The notes: a model not told the origin generated them from the sequence alone. Numbered from the stretch's first letter, positions 9,449 through 20,988 are shown. The stretch: DNA of 64,000 nucleotides from Novosphingobium sp. SG919 (GCF_012932495.1 NZ_JABCNG010000001.1:1550001-1614000), one strand, 5' to 3'. Numbers and translations: made by a program.

Positions 9449-10195
9449 TCAGATCCCCGCCCACCATTGGTAACCGGAGTGGTCTTCCCAATAGCCGCCC
9501 TTGCCGCCGTAAAGCCCGGCGAGCGTGGCGACGAGCTCCACCCGCATGACGTATTTCGCCTGCTTGTAGCCCAGTTGGCGTTCCACGCGCAGGCGCAGCG
9601 GCGCGCCGTGGCCCACTGACAGCGGCTGGCCGTTCATGGTGTGGGCCAGGATCGTCTGCGGATGCAGCGCTTCGGCCAGGTCGATCGATTCGTAATAGGG
9701 CGTGCCGGAAAAATCGTCGGCACAGTGGAACACGGCGTAGCGTGCCTGGGGCAGGGCGCCGGCGCCGTGGAGCAGCAGGCCCAGCGGCACCCCGGTCCAC
9801 TGGCCGATCGCGCTCCAGCCTTCCACGCAATCGTGCCGGGTGATCTGGGTGCGCTGGGGCAAGGCCCGCAATTGCGCCATCGTCAGGTCCATGGGCCGCC
9901 CCACCAGGCCGTCAACACGCAGGCGCCAATCGGCAAAGCCACGCTCCATCTGCGCGAGATACGCCGCCGCCGTCGGGCGGGTGTTGCCGTTGACGCGGAA
10001 CACCGGGGAAATGTCTGCGGCGGAAAATTCCGGGGCCAGGGCATTGCCGGCCACCAGTCGCTGCGCGCTGCGGCTGGCCTTTTCACCCAGCGAAAGCACG
10101 CTTTTTGCCGTGGGCGAGGCAACGATGCGGTCGCAGCCCGACAGCAAAAGGCCGCCCGATCCGGCCAGCAGCGCGCGGCGGGAAAAACCGCTCAT
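9449..10195 (-). CDS. Tat-exported molybdopterin oxidoreductase (sulfite oxidase fold)
   Basis: Predicted periplasmic enzyme of 248 residues with a sulfite-oxidase-type molybdopterin domain. The N-terminus SRRALLAGSGGLLLSGC combines a twin-arginine signal with a lipobox, so the mature protein may be a lipoprotein. The Mo-ligand cysteine is in RHDCVEGWSAIGQWTGV, and GHGAPLRL is also typical of the fold. The domain is related to MsrP (YedY) but the gene partner is a cytochrome b561 rather than MsrQ. Its ATG overlaps the stop of the cytochrome gene by four bases (ATGA), so the two are probably translated together and form one electron-transfer unit. Confidence 0.88.
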   Translation of the reverse strand: MSGFSRRALLAGSGGLLLSGCDRIVASPTAKSVLSLGEKASRSAQRLVAGNALAPEFSAADISPVFRVNGNTRPTAAAYLAQMERGFADWRLRVDGLVGRPMDLTMAQLRALPQRTQITRHDCVEGWSAIGQWTGVPLGLLLHGAGALPQARYAVFHCADDFSGTPYYESIDLAEALHPQTILAHTMNGQPLSVGHGAPLRLRVERQLGYKQAKYVMRVELVATLAGLYGGKGGYWEDHSGYQWWAGI

Positions 10196-10998
10196 GGCGT
10201 GCGCTCCGGCGGCAGGCGATACCAGCCGGTGATCATCGCGCGCAACTCGTTGATCGGCCCGGCGAGCACCACCATGATGAGGTGTACCAGGATGAACAGC
10301 GCCAGGCCGGCCGCGCACAGGAAATGCAGCGAGCGCGCCGATTGCCGCCCGCCCAGCATATCGAGCAGCCAGGGCAGCGCGGCGTTCATGGTGGGCGACA
10401 TCGCCAGGCCCGTCGCCACCATCATCGGCAGCAGTACGAAAATGACGGAGAGATAGGCGATCTTCTGCAGCGGGTTGTAGCGCCGGGCCGCTTCGCCACG
10501 TGGCAGGCGGCCACGCAGATGTTCGGTCACGTCATGCCACAGCGCACGCGGGCGCCGTTCTTCGCGCGACAATCCCAGATCGCGGCGCAAGTGCCCGGAA
10601 ACCAGTGCATAGACCAGGAACCCAGCCAGACTCGCCACCAACACCCACGCGCCCAGGAAATGCCACCCGCGCGCCAGCGAGAGGTTGTAATGCCCCGGCA
10701 GCGTGACGAGCGGCGGAAAGGCCAGCGCGGTACTCTGGGCATAGCCGACCAGGCCGGTGCTGGGAATCTCGTGCCCGCCCAGGGCCACGAAACCGTGCGT
10801 TCCATGATTGCCGATTTCCAACCAGGCGGGATCGAAATTCGCCCCGTCCTTGCCCCAATAGAGCCGCGGATGCGCGTTGAAGATCATCATTCCGCTCATC
10901 AGCATGATGAAAATGGTCAAGGCATTGATCCAATGCCACAGGCGCACGGGCCAGCGAATGCGCAGGATGAGAGGTGAGCGGTTCACGGACCGGGTCAT
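10192..10998 (-). CDS. Cytochrome b561-family membrane electron carrier
   Basis: Diheme membrane cytochrome of about 268 residues with at least four hydrophobic segments and conserved histidines in transmembrane positions (RLWHWINA, GWHFLGAW, RSLHFLCAA, LVHLIMV). It would pass electrons between the quinone pool and the adjacent periplasmic molybdenum enzyme. The ATG at 10998 is chosen; an in-frame ATG lies at 11022. It is the upstream gene of a two-gene operon. Confidence 0.87.
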   Translation of the reverse strand: MTRSVNRSPLILRIRWPVRLWHWINALTIFIMLMSGMMIFNAHPRLYWGKDGANFDPAWLEIGNHGTHGFVALGGHEIPSTGLVGYAQSTALAFPPLVTLPGHYNLSLARGWHFLGAWVLVASLAGFLVYALVSGHLRRDLGLSREERRPRALWHDVTEHLRGRLPRGEAARRYNPLQKIAYLSVIFVLLPMMVATGLAMSPTMNAALPWLLDMLGGRQSARSLHFLCAAGLALFILVHLIMVVLAGPINELRAMITGWYRLPPERTP

Positions 10999-11056
10999 GC
11001 CATGAAGCGGGCCTGGCGTCATCCCGTGTTCGACGAACGCCCAGCGAGGCGTGGGT

Positions 11057-12037
11057 TCAGCCCCAGGGCTTGGCCTCTGCCAGCGCGATCAGGCTTTTGC
11101 GCGTGTGCCGGCGCGCCTGGGCACCGCGGTGGCAGCTGGCGGGCACGGGGCGCAGCGCCCGCCAGCCGGCGCGGCCGATCCAGGCGAGCTTGGCCTTGGC
11201 CGAAACCACGGTGCGGCTGTGCCACGCCTTGTCCCCGCGCGCGGCCACCTTGCGGGCAATGTCGCCATAGATCCCGGCCGCCGCCAGGATCGCCCAGCGC
11301 TGGCGCGGGCGCAGCCGCCCGGCACCAACGCGCGCCGAACATTCGTGCGCCTGTGCCATGTCACACAGCCGGCGGGCCAGGCCGGCGAGCGTCTCGCGGT
11401 ATTGCGGCTTCAACTGCTCGCCGGGCGGCAGGTCTGCTTCGGCCAGCCATTCGGCCGGCAGATAGCAACGCCCGGCGGCATCGTCTTCGGCCAGATCGCG
11501 GGCAATATTGGCCAGCTGGAACGCCAGCCCCAGGTCTGCCGCGCGGTCCAGCGTGTCTTCGTCATCGGGCGAAACGCCCATGACCACGGCCATCATCACC
11601 CCCACCGCGCCTGCCACGTGCCAGCAATAGCGCATGAGGTCTGCCTCGGTGCGTGGCTGCCAATCGGCTGCGTCGAGCGCGAAACCGCCGATCACCGCCT
11701 CGGCCATCGCCATGGTCAAACCCGTTTCGCGCGCCACCAGGCCCAGCGCGTCGAACGCAGGGTTACCCGTGGCTTGCCCGGCCATGGCCTGCGCGGTCAG
11801 CCGGCGCACCAGGGCAAGCCGCTCGGCCGCGCCGGATTGGTCCCCCAGCGCGCCGCCCATGTCCTGCGCATCGACAATATCGTCGCAGGCGCGGCACCAG
11901 GCATAGAGCAGCCACACCCGCTCGCGCGTGACGCGATCGAACAGGCTGGAGGCAGCCGCGAAACTCTTGGAGCCGCGCCGGATCGTGTCGCGCGCGGCGG
12001 CGACCAGCGCGGCGCGATCGGGGATGGCAGTAACCAT
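11057..12037 (-). CDS. crtB: Phytoene synthase
   Basis: Condenses two geranylgeranyl diphosphates to phytoene, the first committed carotenoid step. The 326-residue protein has both aspartate-rich signatures, CRACDDIVD near residue 50 and ANIARDLAEDD near residue 180, that bind the diphosphate through magnesium. It lies 5 bp downstream of the LOG gene at the end of the crtY-crtI-LOG-crtB run. No crtE or crtZ gene is in the window. Confidence 0.96.
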   Translation of the reverse strand: MVTAIPDRAALVAAARDTIRRGSKSFAAASSLFDRVTRERVWLLYAWCRACDDIVDAQDMGGALGDQSGAAERLALVRRLTAQAMAGQATGNPAFDALGLVARETGLTMAMAEAVIGGFALDAADWQPRTEADLMRYCWHVAGAVGVMMAVVMGVSPDDEDTLDRAADLGLAFQLANIARDLAEDDAAGRCYLPAEWLAEADLPPGEQLKPQYRETLAGLARRLCDMAQAHECSARVGAGRLRPRQRWAILAAAGIYGDIARKVAARGDKAWHSRTVVSAKAKLAWIGRAGWRALRPVPASCHRGAQARRHTRKSLIALAEAKPWG

Positions 12038-12042
12038 GGGGT

Positions 12043-12624
12043 TTACAGGTCCGAAGCCTGCATCGCGATGATCGGGCGGTGCGGCTCGTGCGCGGTCATC
12101 CGCGCCAGCAGCAGGTCAAGATCGTGTTCGGCCACCATGATCCCGGCATGGGCCGGACGGATGAAGCCCACTTCGATCATGTGGCGGTTGAATGCGAGCA
12201 GGTGATCGTAAAAGCCAAAGGCATTGAGCACGCCCACCGGCTTGGTGTGATAGCCCAGCTGCGCCCAGCTGATCGCTTCCCAAAGCTCGTCCATCGTGCC
12301 AACGCCGCCCGGCAGCGTGAGAAACCCATCGGCCAGATCCACGAAAGCCTGCTTGCGCGCGTGCATGCCCGGTACCACGTCAAGGCGGGTCAGGCCATGG
12401 TGCGCCACTTCCGCGCCGACCAGGGCCTGCGGGATCACGCCGATCACTTCGCCGCCGGCGGCCAGGGCGCCGTCAGCCACCGCACCCATCAGGCCCAAGC
12501 GGCCACCGCCATAGACCACGCCGATGCCGCGTTCGGCCAGTTGCCGGCCGACATCTGCAGCGAGTGCCACATAGCGCGGATCGGTGGGACTGGCCGACCC
12601 GCAGTAAACCGCAATGCGTTTCAT
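12043..12624 (-). CDS. LOG family nucleoside-monophosphate phosphoribohydrolase
   Basis: The 193-residue protein carries the LOG motif LPGGVGTMDELWE, a Rossmann-type N-terminus (VYCGSASP) and GGGRLGLMGAVADGAL. Proteins of this TIGR00730 family hydrolyse the N-glycosidic bond of nucleoside 5'-monophosphates; plant members release cytokinins, and many bacterial members act on AMP-type substrates. The ATG overlaps the stop of crtI by four bases (ATGA) and the stop is 5 bp from crtB, so it is embedded in the carotenoid operon. That placement is not explained by a known pathway role. Confidence 0.9.
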   Translation of the reverse strand: MKRIAVYCGSASPTDPRYVALAADVGRQLAERGIGVVYGGGRLGLMGAVADGALAAGGEVIGVIPQALVGAEVAHHGLTRLDVVPGMHARKQAFVDLADGFLTLPGGVGTMDELWEAISWAQLGYHTKPVGVLNAFGFYDHLLAFNRHMIEVGFIRPAHAGIMVAEHDLDLLLARMTAHEPHRPIIAMQASDL

Positions 12625-14099
12625 CGCAGATCCTCCAGCATCAGCTTGGCTGTGGCCTTGGCGCTGCCCACCACGCCGGGGATGCCGGCGCCGGGATGGG
12701 TGCCGGCGCCCACCAGGTAGAAATTGGCAATGTCGTCGTCGCGGTTGTGCGCACGGAACCAGGCGCTTTGCGTCAATAGCGGTTCCAGGCTGAACGCCGC
12801 GCCCTGGTAGGCCGAAAGGTCGGCCGCGAAATCGGTCGGCGCATAGTGGAACTTGGTCACGATGCGGCTGTGGATGTCGGGGATCAGGCGGCGGCCCACT
12901 TCATCGAGGATGCGCTTTTCCAAAAGCGGCCCTACTTCGGCCCAATCCACCGGCAGCTTACCCATGTTGGCCACGGGCACCAGGGCATAGAACGTGCTCA
13001 TCCCCTCGGGCGCCATGCCTGGATCGGTGACGGTGGGATGGTGCAGGTAGATCGAGAAATCCTGCGGCAGTACGCCGTGCTGATAGATATCCTCGAGCAG
13101 TCCCTTATACCGCGGGCCGAACAGGATCATGTGGTGCGGGATGCCCGGCCAGGTGCCTTCGATGCCGAAGTGCACCACGAACAGGCTGGGCGAAAATTTC
13201 TTGCGCTTGAGCGCGCGGGCCCGCTTCTTGCCGGTGGCGCTATCGCCCAGCAGATCGCGATAGGTGTGCATGATATCGCCGTTGGAAGCGACGGCATCGA
13301 AATTGCCGTGCCAGCCGCTGGCGGTATGTACGCCGGTGACCCGGTTGCCCAGGGTTTCGACGCGCACCACCGGATCGCCCATGCGCACTTCGCCGCCGAT
13401 CCGCTGGAATTGCGTGACCATGCCGGCGATCAGGCGGTTGGTGCCACCCTTGGCCCACCACACGCCGCCATCCTTTTCCAGCTTGTGGATCAGGGCATAG
13501 ATCGCGCTGGTGCTCATCGGGTTGCCACCCACCAGCAGGGTGTGGAAGCTGAACGCTTCGCGCAGCTTTTCGCTTTCGATGAATTTCGACACCATCGAAT
13601 AGACCGAGCGCCAGGCCTGGTACTTGGCCAGGGCAGGGGCGGCCTTGAGCATGCTGGCAAAGTCTAGGAACGGCACCGCGCCAAGCTTGACATAGCCTTC
13701 CTCGAACACGCCGGCGGAATAGTGCAGGAATTCCTCGTACCCGGCCACGTCACGCGGGGAAATCTTGGCGATCTCGGCGCGCAGCGAGGTTTCGTCATTG
13801 GAATAGTCGAAGTTGGTGCCGTCGGCCCAGTTGAGCCGATAGAACGGCATGACCGGCATGAGTTCGACATCGTCGGACAGCTTGTGCGCTGTCAGGCCCC
13901 ACAGTTCCTGCAGGCAGGCCGGATCGGTGATCACCGTGGGCCCGGCATCGAACGTGAAGCCATCGCGCTGCCAGTGATAGGCACGGCCGCCCGGCTTGTC
14001 GCGCGCTTCGATCAGGGTGGTCTGGATGCCGCCCGCCTGCAGGCGGATGGCCAGGGCCAGGCCGCCGAAACCGGCGCCGATCACGCATGCTCGTTTCAT
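12621..14099 (-). CDS. crtI: Phytoene desaturase
   Basis: FAD-dependent desaturase that converts phytoene to lycopene. The 492-residue protein opens with the dinucleotide-binding motif IGAGFGGLALAIRLQAGG and ends with the family signature GAGTHPGAGIPGV. Its ATG directly follows the TAG of crtY with no gap, and its stop overlaps the LOG gene by four bases. Length and motifs are normal for bacterial CrtI. Confidence 0.97.
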   Translation of the reverse strand: MKRACVIGAGFGGLALAIRLQAGGIQTTLIEARDKPGGRAYHWQRDGFTFDAGPTVITDPACLQELWGLTAHKLSDDVELMPVMPFYRLNWADGTNFDYSNDETSLRAEIAKISPRDVAGYEEFLHYSAGVFEEGYVKLGAVPFLDFASMLKAAPALAKYQAWRSVYSMVSKFIESEKLREAFSFHTLLVGGNPMSTSAIYALIHKLEKDGGVWWAKGGTNRLIAGMVTQFQRIGGEVRMGDPVVRVETLGNRVTGVHTASGWHGNFDAVASNGDIMHTYRDLLGDSATGKKRARALKRKKFSPSLFVVHFGIEGTWPGIPHHMILFGPRYKGLLEDIYQHGVLPQDFSIYLHHPTVTDPGMAPEGMSTFYALVPVANMGKLPVDWAEVGPLLEKRILDEVGRRLIPDIHSRIVTKFHYAPTDFAADLSAYQGAAFSLEPLLTQSAWFRAHNRDDDIANFYLVGAGTHPGAGIPGVVGSAKATAKLMLEDLR

Positions 14100-15296
14100 C
14101 TACTTGCGCATCCCTGCCAGAGTAAGAGGCCGTGGGCGCGGCCCCGAACCGGTCAGCACCGCCAGGGCGCGGGAAACCGGAACCGGGGGACGGCCCAGGA
14201 AAATACGGGCACGATCCAGCACGGTGCTGCGCCCGGCATAGAACCGTTCGATCAACGCCGTGTCGAGACGATAGAAATGTTCCATCATGCGATAACGCGA
14301 CAGTGGCTCTGCCGCCTGGAACAGCATGGCCGACAGCAGGCGGCCAAACCCGCTGCGTTGCCAATGGCGCCGTGACCAGGTTTCGCTGAACGCCGCGAGC
14401 GCCGCGTGGCTCAGGTCCGGCTGCTGGGCCAGGGCCAGGGCAAAGCGCACCGCTTCGGGCACGGAATAGCTGGTGACGGGATGGAACAGGCCAGCGCGGG
14501 TGCCGGCGCGGGCGATCTGCCCGCCCGATGAACGCCAGAACGCGTCCCAATCGCCTGCGGCCACCACCGGCAAGACCCCTTGCTCTTCGTGCAGCACGCT
14601 GGCGACCGTCCAGCCCTGGCTGCGGGCATAGGCGCCGATCCGTCCGGCCAGCGCGGGCTGGTCGATCGTCGGACTGTCGGAATAATAGGTGTCTTCGATG
14701 AAGATTTCGTCCGGCCCGAACGGCAGGCAATAGACGAAGCGATAGCCATCGACCTGCTCGACCGTGGCATCCATCACGATCGGTTTGGCCAGGCCATGCG
14801 GCTCTGCCAGCTTGACCCGCTGGCCCAGGAATTTCTGCCACCCGCCCGAAAGCTGGCCCTGCAGGCGGATGCCGCGCGCATCGATCACCGCGCCACATTC
14901 GATCCGCGTGCCGTCGGCAAGGGTGACCGCGCCAGTGCCCGCGGCCAGCACGCGCGCGCCGGTCAGGATGGCATCGGCCGGCAGCGCGGCGCGGATGGCC
15001 GCGTCAAAACGGGCCGACGTCATCGAATAATAGCTGGTGGCAAGATCGCGCCGATACTTGGGAAAGCGCACGCTGTAACCCGACCATGCGCCATCTACCA
15101 TGGCGGCCAGCAGGTCTCGCCCGGCCTTGCCGACGTCCGATCCAAAGAACGACCACACGTGGTTGCCGCCCAGGACATGGTCCTGTTCAACCAGGACGAG
15201 TTGGCAATCGGGACGGGCCTTGCGCAGGGCAAGCGCGATCAATCCCCCGGCAAGGCCCCCACCCAGGATCGCGATGTCGGCATGGCGTATGCTCAT
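14100..15296 (-). CDS. crtY: Lycopene beta-cyclase
   Basis: Cyclises lycopene ends to beta-rings, giving beta-carotene. The protein of about 398 residues begins with the flavin-type motif ADIAILGGGLAGGL, followed by an NHVWSFFG segment typical of CrtY. The ATG at 15296 gives the usual N-terminus; an ATG at 15302 is two codons upstream. It is the first gene of the carotenoid operon, which has no visible separate promoter for crtI or crtB. Confidence 0.94.
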   Translation of the reverse strand: MSIRHADIAILGGGLAGGLIALALRKARPDCQLVLVEQDHVLGGNHVWSFFGSDVGKAGRDLLAAMVDGAWSGYSVRFPKYRRDLATSYYSMTSARFDAAIRAALPADAILTGARVLAAGTGAVTLADGTRIECGAVIDARGIRLQGQLSGGWQKFLGQRVKLAEPHGLAKPIVMDATVEQVDGYRFVYCLPFGPDEIFIEDTYYSDSPTIDQPALAGRIGAYARSQGWTVASVLHEEQGVLPVVAAGDWDAFWRSSGGQIARAGTRAGLFHPVTSYSVPEAVRFALALAQQPDLSHAALAAFSETWSRRHWQRSGFGRLLSAMLFQAAEPLSRYRMMEHFYRLDTALIERFYAGRSTVLDRARIFLGRPPVPVSRALAVLTGSGPRPRPLTLAGMRK

Positions 15297-15389
15297 CACC
15301 ATGGCGTTAAGCCAGGCGGGCCGCCCATGCAACCGCCCCAAAGGGCCTTGCTGTGGAGCGGGCCGTTTTTCTGGCCTAAGCCGATGCAT

Positions 15390-16640
15390 TCATGCCGGAA
15401 GCGGGCGCCGCGCGGTCTTGAACTTGCGCCCGGCGCGCGCCGATCGCTTGCGCAGCCAGATCAGCACGCCAGTGACCGACAATATCGTGGTGGCAAAGCC
15501 GATCACGGTCACCGCAATGCGCCAGGCCAGCCCGCCCACCTGCGCCATGTGCAGTGCCACGATCCAGGTGGTGAAGGTATCGGCGCCGTTGGCACCGGTG
15601 GGCAGCGATACCGCCCGCAGGGCGCCGGTTTGGCCATCGAACACGATGCGGGTGCCGCCGCCGTCGCGCGTTATGTCGGCACTCGATTTGACACCATAGA
15701 CATAGAGGCCAGAGGTCGGCACGTACCACAACCAGGCGCGTCCATCGCCGGGCAGGGCCAGGCCGCGCCGGGCGGCTTCCTGCTGCGCCAGATCCGCGCC
15801 GCGCCGCGCGGCTGCCGAAAAATCCAACGCCGGGGTCCAGCGCGCGGTGGGCAACACGGCCTGTTCGACCAGCGCCTCGGCGTCTTGCGCACCCAGCAGG
15901 TCCATGACCGGGCGATAGACCTGCGGCAGGTTGAACGACACGCTCGACAGCGCAAAGACCAGCAGGATCGGCCAGAGCCACAGGCCACCCGCGCGATGCA
16001 GGTCGAACGTCAGCTTGTAGCCCGTGGTCGGGCGGCGCACTTTCCAACTGGGCCGCCAGCGCCGCCAGAACCCTGCCGCTTTCAGCGCGCCGGGCGGCAG
16101 CGTCAGGTAGAAGCCCACGAAGCAATCGACCGTCCACACCAACGCTGCCAAGCCCATCGCGAACAGGCCCCAGGGTCCCAGCGCCAGCGAATAGTGCAGG
16201 CGATAGAGAAACGGCATGAGGTTCACGAGGCCCTGTTCGATCGCGCCGTTGCGGCGATGGCCTTGTTCCTCGCCCGTCCAGGGATTGATGAACACATCGT
16301 CCCAGTCGGGGCGGTCGGCGCGTTCCAGGCCGGTCTGCGGGTCGATCCAGGTGGCATAGAGCCGGTCGGCCCGGCCCGGTTCGCGCGTGAGATAGAGGAA
16401 ATCGACGCGCGCGGAAGGATGCCGGGCGAGCATGGCAGAGCGCACCACCAGCGGATCCATCGCTGCCAGGCCCGGCTGGGGCGGCGCGGCGTTTTGCATG
16501 GCAGGGGCCATCGCCGCGTCGAGTTCCGAAAACCACGGCAGCAGGGAGCCGGTCAGCCCCGCCACCGCCAGGAACAGGGCCAGTGTCAGCCCCGCCCAGC
16601 GATGGACGATGACCCAGAACGGACGGCCGGGCAGCGCCAT
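15390..16640 (-). CDS. PepSY-associated transmembrane protein, probable siderophore-iron reductase
   Basis: Integral membrane protein of 416 residues with an N-terminal membrane helix after a conserved VHRWAGL, two or three further helices, and a large periplasmic region, the layout of PepSY_TM proteins. Members next to siderophore receptors are thought to reduce ferric siderophores in the periplasm. The ATG at 16640 lies 5 bp from the stop of the upstream TonB receptor, so the two form one operon, probably Fur-controlled from the sites at 18.8 kb. Confidence 0.85.
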   Translation of the reverse strand: MALPGRPFWVIVHRWAGLTLALFLAVAGLTGSLLPWFSELDAAMAPAMQNAAPPQPGLAAMDPLVVRSAMLARHPSARVDFLYLTREPGRADRLYATWIDPQTGLERADRPDWDDVFINPWTGEEQGHRRNGAIEQGLVNLMPFLYRLHYSLALGPWGLFAMGLAALVWTVDCFVGFYLTLPPGALKAAGFWRRWRPSWKVRRPTTGYKLTFDLHRAGGLWLWPILLVFALSSVSFNLPQVYRPVMDLLGAQDAEALVEQAVLPTARWTPALDFSAAARRGADLAQQEAARRGLALPGDGRAWLWYVPTSGLYVYGVKSSADITRDGGGTRIVFDGQTGALRAVSLPTGANGADTFTTWIVALHMAQVGGLAWRIAVTVIGFATTILSVTGVLIWLRKRSARAGRKFKTARRPLPA

Positions 16641-16645
16641 GGCGA

Positions 16646-18766
16646 TCAGAACGTCACGCGCACAGAGCCGGTCACATTGCGCGGCGCGGCGTAGTAGGCC
16701 TGGGTCCAATAGAGGCTGGTCAGGTACTTGTGGTTGGTCACGTTGGCCACGTTCAGATTGAACTGAACGTTCTCGTTCAATTTATACCCCGCCTGCAACT
16801 GCAGCGTGGCATAATCGCCCTGGCGCACCGTGCCCGAATAGATCGTGTCCTGCCACTTGACCGCCGCACCCAGCTGCAGCGGCTCCACCGGGTTCCAGCG
16901 CAGCGCCAGGTTGGCGGTGTTGCGCGGCACATAAGTGCGCACTTGCGTGCCCGCGCCATCGTCCATCTTGAGCGTGGTGGCACCGGCCTGGATGGTGAGG
17001 GTGGAGGTGATCTTGCCGCCCACTTCGGCTTCCACCCCGCGGCTCACCGCGCGGATGCCGTTGTAGAGCGTCTGGCCTGTGGCGGTGTCATAGCTGCCGG
17101 CGTCGGCCAGGTTGCTTTGTTCCGCGCGGAACCAGGCAACCGAGCCGAACAGGCCGCCGCCGGGCGTCTGCGCCTTGATCCCGGCTTCATAGCTCTTGCC
17201 CTTGGCCGCGCCCAAGGGCTTGCGATCCAGGTCGAGATTGGCCTGGGGGGCGAAGATGCTGGAATAGCTGGCATAGAGATTGACGCCGGGCAGGGCCTTG
17301 TAGGTCACGCCGACGAAGGGGCTCAGCGCCTTTTCATTCTTGTCGGTGCTGACGCCGAAGCTGATGCCCCGCGTCTTTTCCACCAGGTAGTTGGCACCCA
17401 GCAGCACGCTGAGTTGGCCGGTCAGCGCCACATCCGTGGCCCCGCGCAGGCGCCATTGGCGATCCTCGGTATGTTCCTGCTGCACAAGGGCACCAAAGGA
17501 GGGCAGGGCCACTTCGCTGCCGGTCCAACTGCCGGGCAGGCCGGGGATTTCGCCCCAGGACGGATCGCTGGCATCGGCCGGGCGGCCATAATATTCATAG
17601 GTGCCCACGGTGCGCTGCACGCCCAGGGTCAGCTGCTGGTCGCGGCCGAACAGGCGATAATGGCCCTGCACGGTGCCGTCATAGATCCAGCCCTTGGCAA
17701 CCGGCGCATAATAGCCGGGATAGCCGTAAAGCCCGCCCCACGCACCGGTCTGGCTATCCTGCGTGGGGGTGCCATAGACATAGAACAGGCGGGAGTCTTC
17801 GGAATGGTATTTGCGCGTGACATGCGCGCGCGCGCTCCAGCCGGGCGCAAAGTCCCAGGTCAACTGACCATAGGCGGTCTGGTCGTGGGTGGTCCAATAG
17901 GTCCAGTCCATCGTCGTGGAGGCGCTGCTGTCGAATTCCAGCTGGTTGCCGTTGCTGTCTTGCAGCGGCAGGGCGCCCCACATCACGCCGGTGGACTTGC
18001 CATCCTGGCGCATGTAGCCGGCCGAAAGGTGCAGGTTGGGCGTGATTTCCCCATCGAGCACGCCCGAAATAGCGGTGCGGCGATGGTGGTAGCTGCGCAG
18101 GTAGGAATCGCCGTCCTGCGCCGCGCCGGTCACCCGCACGGCCCACTTGCCATCGGCCGTCAGCGGCAGGTCGAGATCGAATTCGGCGCGCTTCTTGTTC
18201 CACGAGCCATACGACAGTTCGGCCGACATGTGGCGCTCACCGGTGGGATGCCGGCGGTGATAGTTGATCGTGCCCGAAGGGTTGCCCGCCCCGGTCAGCA
18301 GCGCGTTGGCGCCGCGCACCACTTCCACATTGTCCCACATCACCGAATCCTGGGCGCCGATCGTCGGGCCCCAGATATTGGGCAGGCTGATGCCGTCGAT
18401 CATGGCGTCGACGATGTCGAACCCGCGCGCGTTGTAATAGGTGCGTTCGGTTTCGACCTGGTCGACGTTGACGCCGGTGACATAGCGCAAAAGCTGGTTC
18501 GTTTCGTCGAGGGCGAAGTCATCGAGGAACTTGCGGTCGACGACGCTGACCGATTGCGGCGTGTCCATGATGGTAAGTGCCAGGCCCGTCGCGCCGGTGG
18601 CCACGGCCTGGCCCTTTTCCCCGTTGACCACGATAGTGCGGTCCTTGGCCGCGTCCGCTTCGGCAGCGCTTTCGGCGCCTTCTGCGCGGGCCGGGCTGGT
18701 GGCGAGCACTGCCATCGACACGCCGCAAGCAAGCGCTGCGCGCCGGAATTGCGAGGGAGCCATCAT
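16646..18766 (-). CDS. TonB-dependent siderophore receptor
   Basis: Outer-membrane beta-barrel of 706 residues, with a signal peptide ending near ARAEG, a plug domain (DTPQSVSVVDR, NYHRRHPTGE) and a C-terminal barrel ending in GSVRVTF with a terminal phenylalanine. Plug motifs match the ferric-hydroxamate/pyoverdine receptor group (FhuE/FpvA-like). No long N-terminal signalling extension is evident, so surface signalling through a sigma regulator is unlikely. Fur-box-like sequences lie 42-83 bp upstream of the start, and a PepSY protein follows 5 bp downstream. Confidence 0.94.
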   Translation of the reverse strand: MMAPSQFRRAALACGVSMAVLATSPARAEGAESAAEADAAKDRTIVVNGEKGQAVATGATGLALTIMDTPQSVSVVDRKFLDDFALDETNQLLRYVTGVNVDQVETERTYYNARGFDIVDAMIDGISLPNIWGPTIGAQDSVMWDNVEVVRGANALLTGAGNPSGTINYHRRHPTGERHMSAELSYGSWNKKRAEFDLDLPLTADGKWAVRVTGAAQDGDSYLRSYHHRRTAISGVLDGEITPNLHLSAGYMRQDGKSTGVMWGALPLQDSNGNQLEFDSSASTTMDWTYWTTHDQTAYGQLTWDFAPGWSARAHVTRKYHSEDSRLFYVYGTPTQDSQTGAWGGLYGYPGYYAPVAKGWIYDGTVQGHYRLFGRDQQLTLGVQRTVGTYEYYGRPADASDPSWGEIPGLPGSWTGSEVALPSFGALVQQEHTEDRQWRLRGATDVALTGQLSVLLGANYLVEKTRGISFGVSTDKNEKALSPFVGVTYKALPGVNLYASYSSIFAPQANLDLDRKPLGAAKGKSYEAGIKAQTPGGGLFGSVAWFRAEQSNLADAGSYDTATGQTLYNGIRAVSRGVEAEVGGKITSTLTIQAGATTLKMDDGAGTQVRTYVPRNTANLALRWNPVEPLQLGAAVKWQDTIYSGTVRQGDYATLQLQAGYKLNENVQFNLNVANVTNHKYLTSLYWTQAYYAAPRNVTGSVRVTF

Positions 18767-18807
18767 GTTTATCCTTCCTGAACGACGATCCGTGAAGGCC
18801 CGCTAAT

Positions 18808-18826
18808 GCGAATGCTTATCATGTGT
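18808..18826. promoter_or_regulatory. Weak second Fur-like site
   Basis: GCGAATGCTTATCATGTGT matches 11 of 19 positions of the classical Fur palindrome GATAATGATAATCATTATC. It lies between the stronger site and the receptor start. Taken alone it is weak; its position makes it a possible auxiliary site. Confidence 0.4.
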
Positions 18827-18830
18827 CAAG

Positions 18831-18849
18831 GCGAGTGATAATCATTTTC
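18831..18849. promoter_or_regulatory. Fur-box-like operator
   Basis: GCGAGTGATAATCATTTTC matches 15 of 19 positions of the Fur consensus GATAATGATAATCATTATC, including an uninterrupted GATAATCATT core. It lies 65 bp upstream of the siderophore receptor start, as expected for iron-responsive repression of the receptor-PepSY operon. Confidence 0.72.
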
Positions 18850-18933
18850 AATAAATGTCAGCGGAAACGCGCAGGTCGTCCCGGGCAGGCCGGTGGGCTT
18901 GCAGGGCGTCATGCTTGGCCCTAGAATGGCCGC

Positions 18934-20988
<2,055 letters not shown>

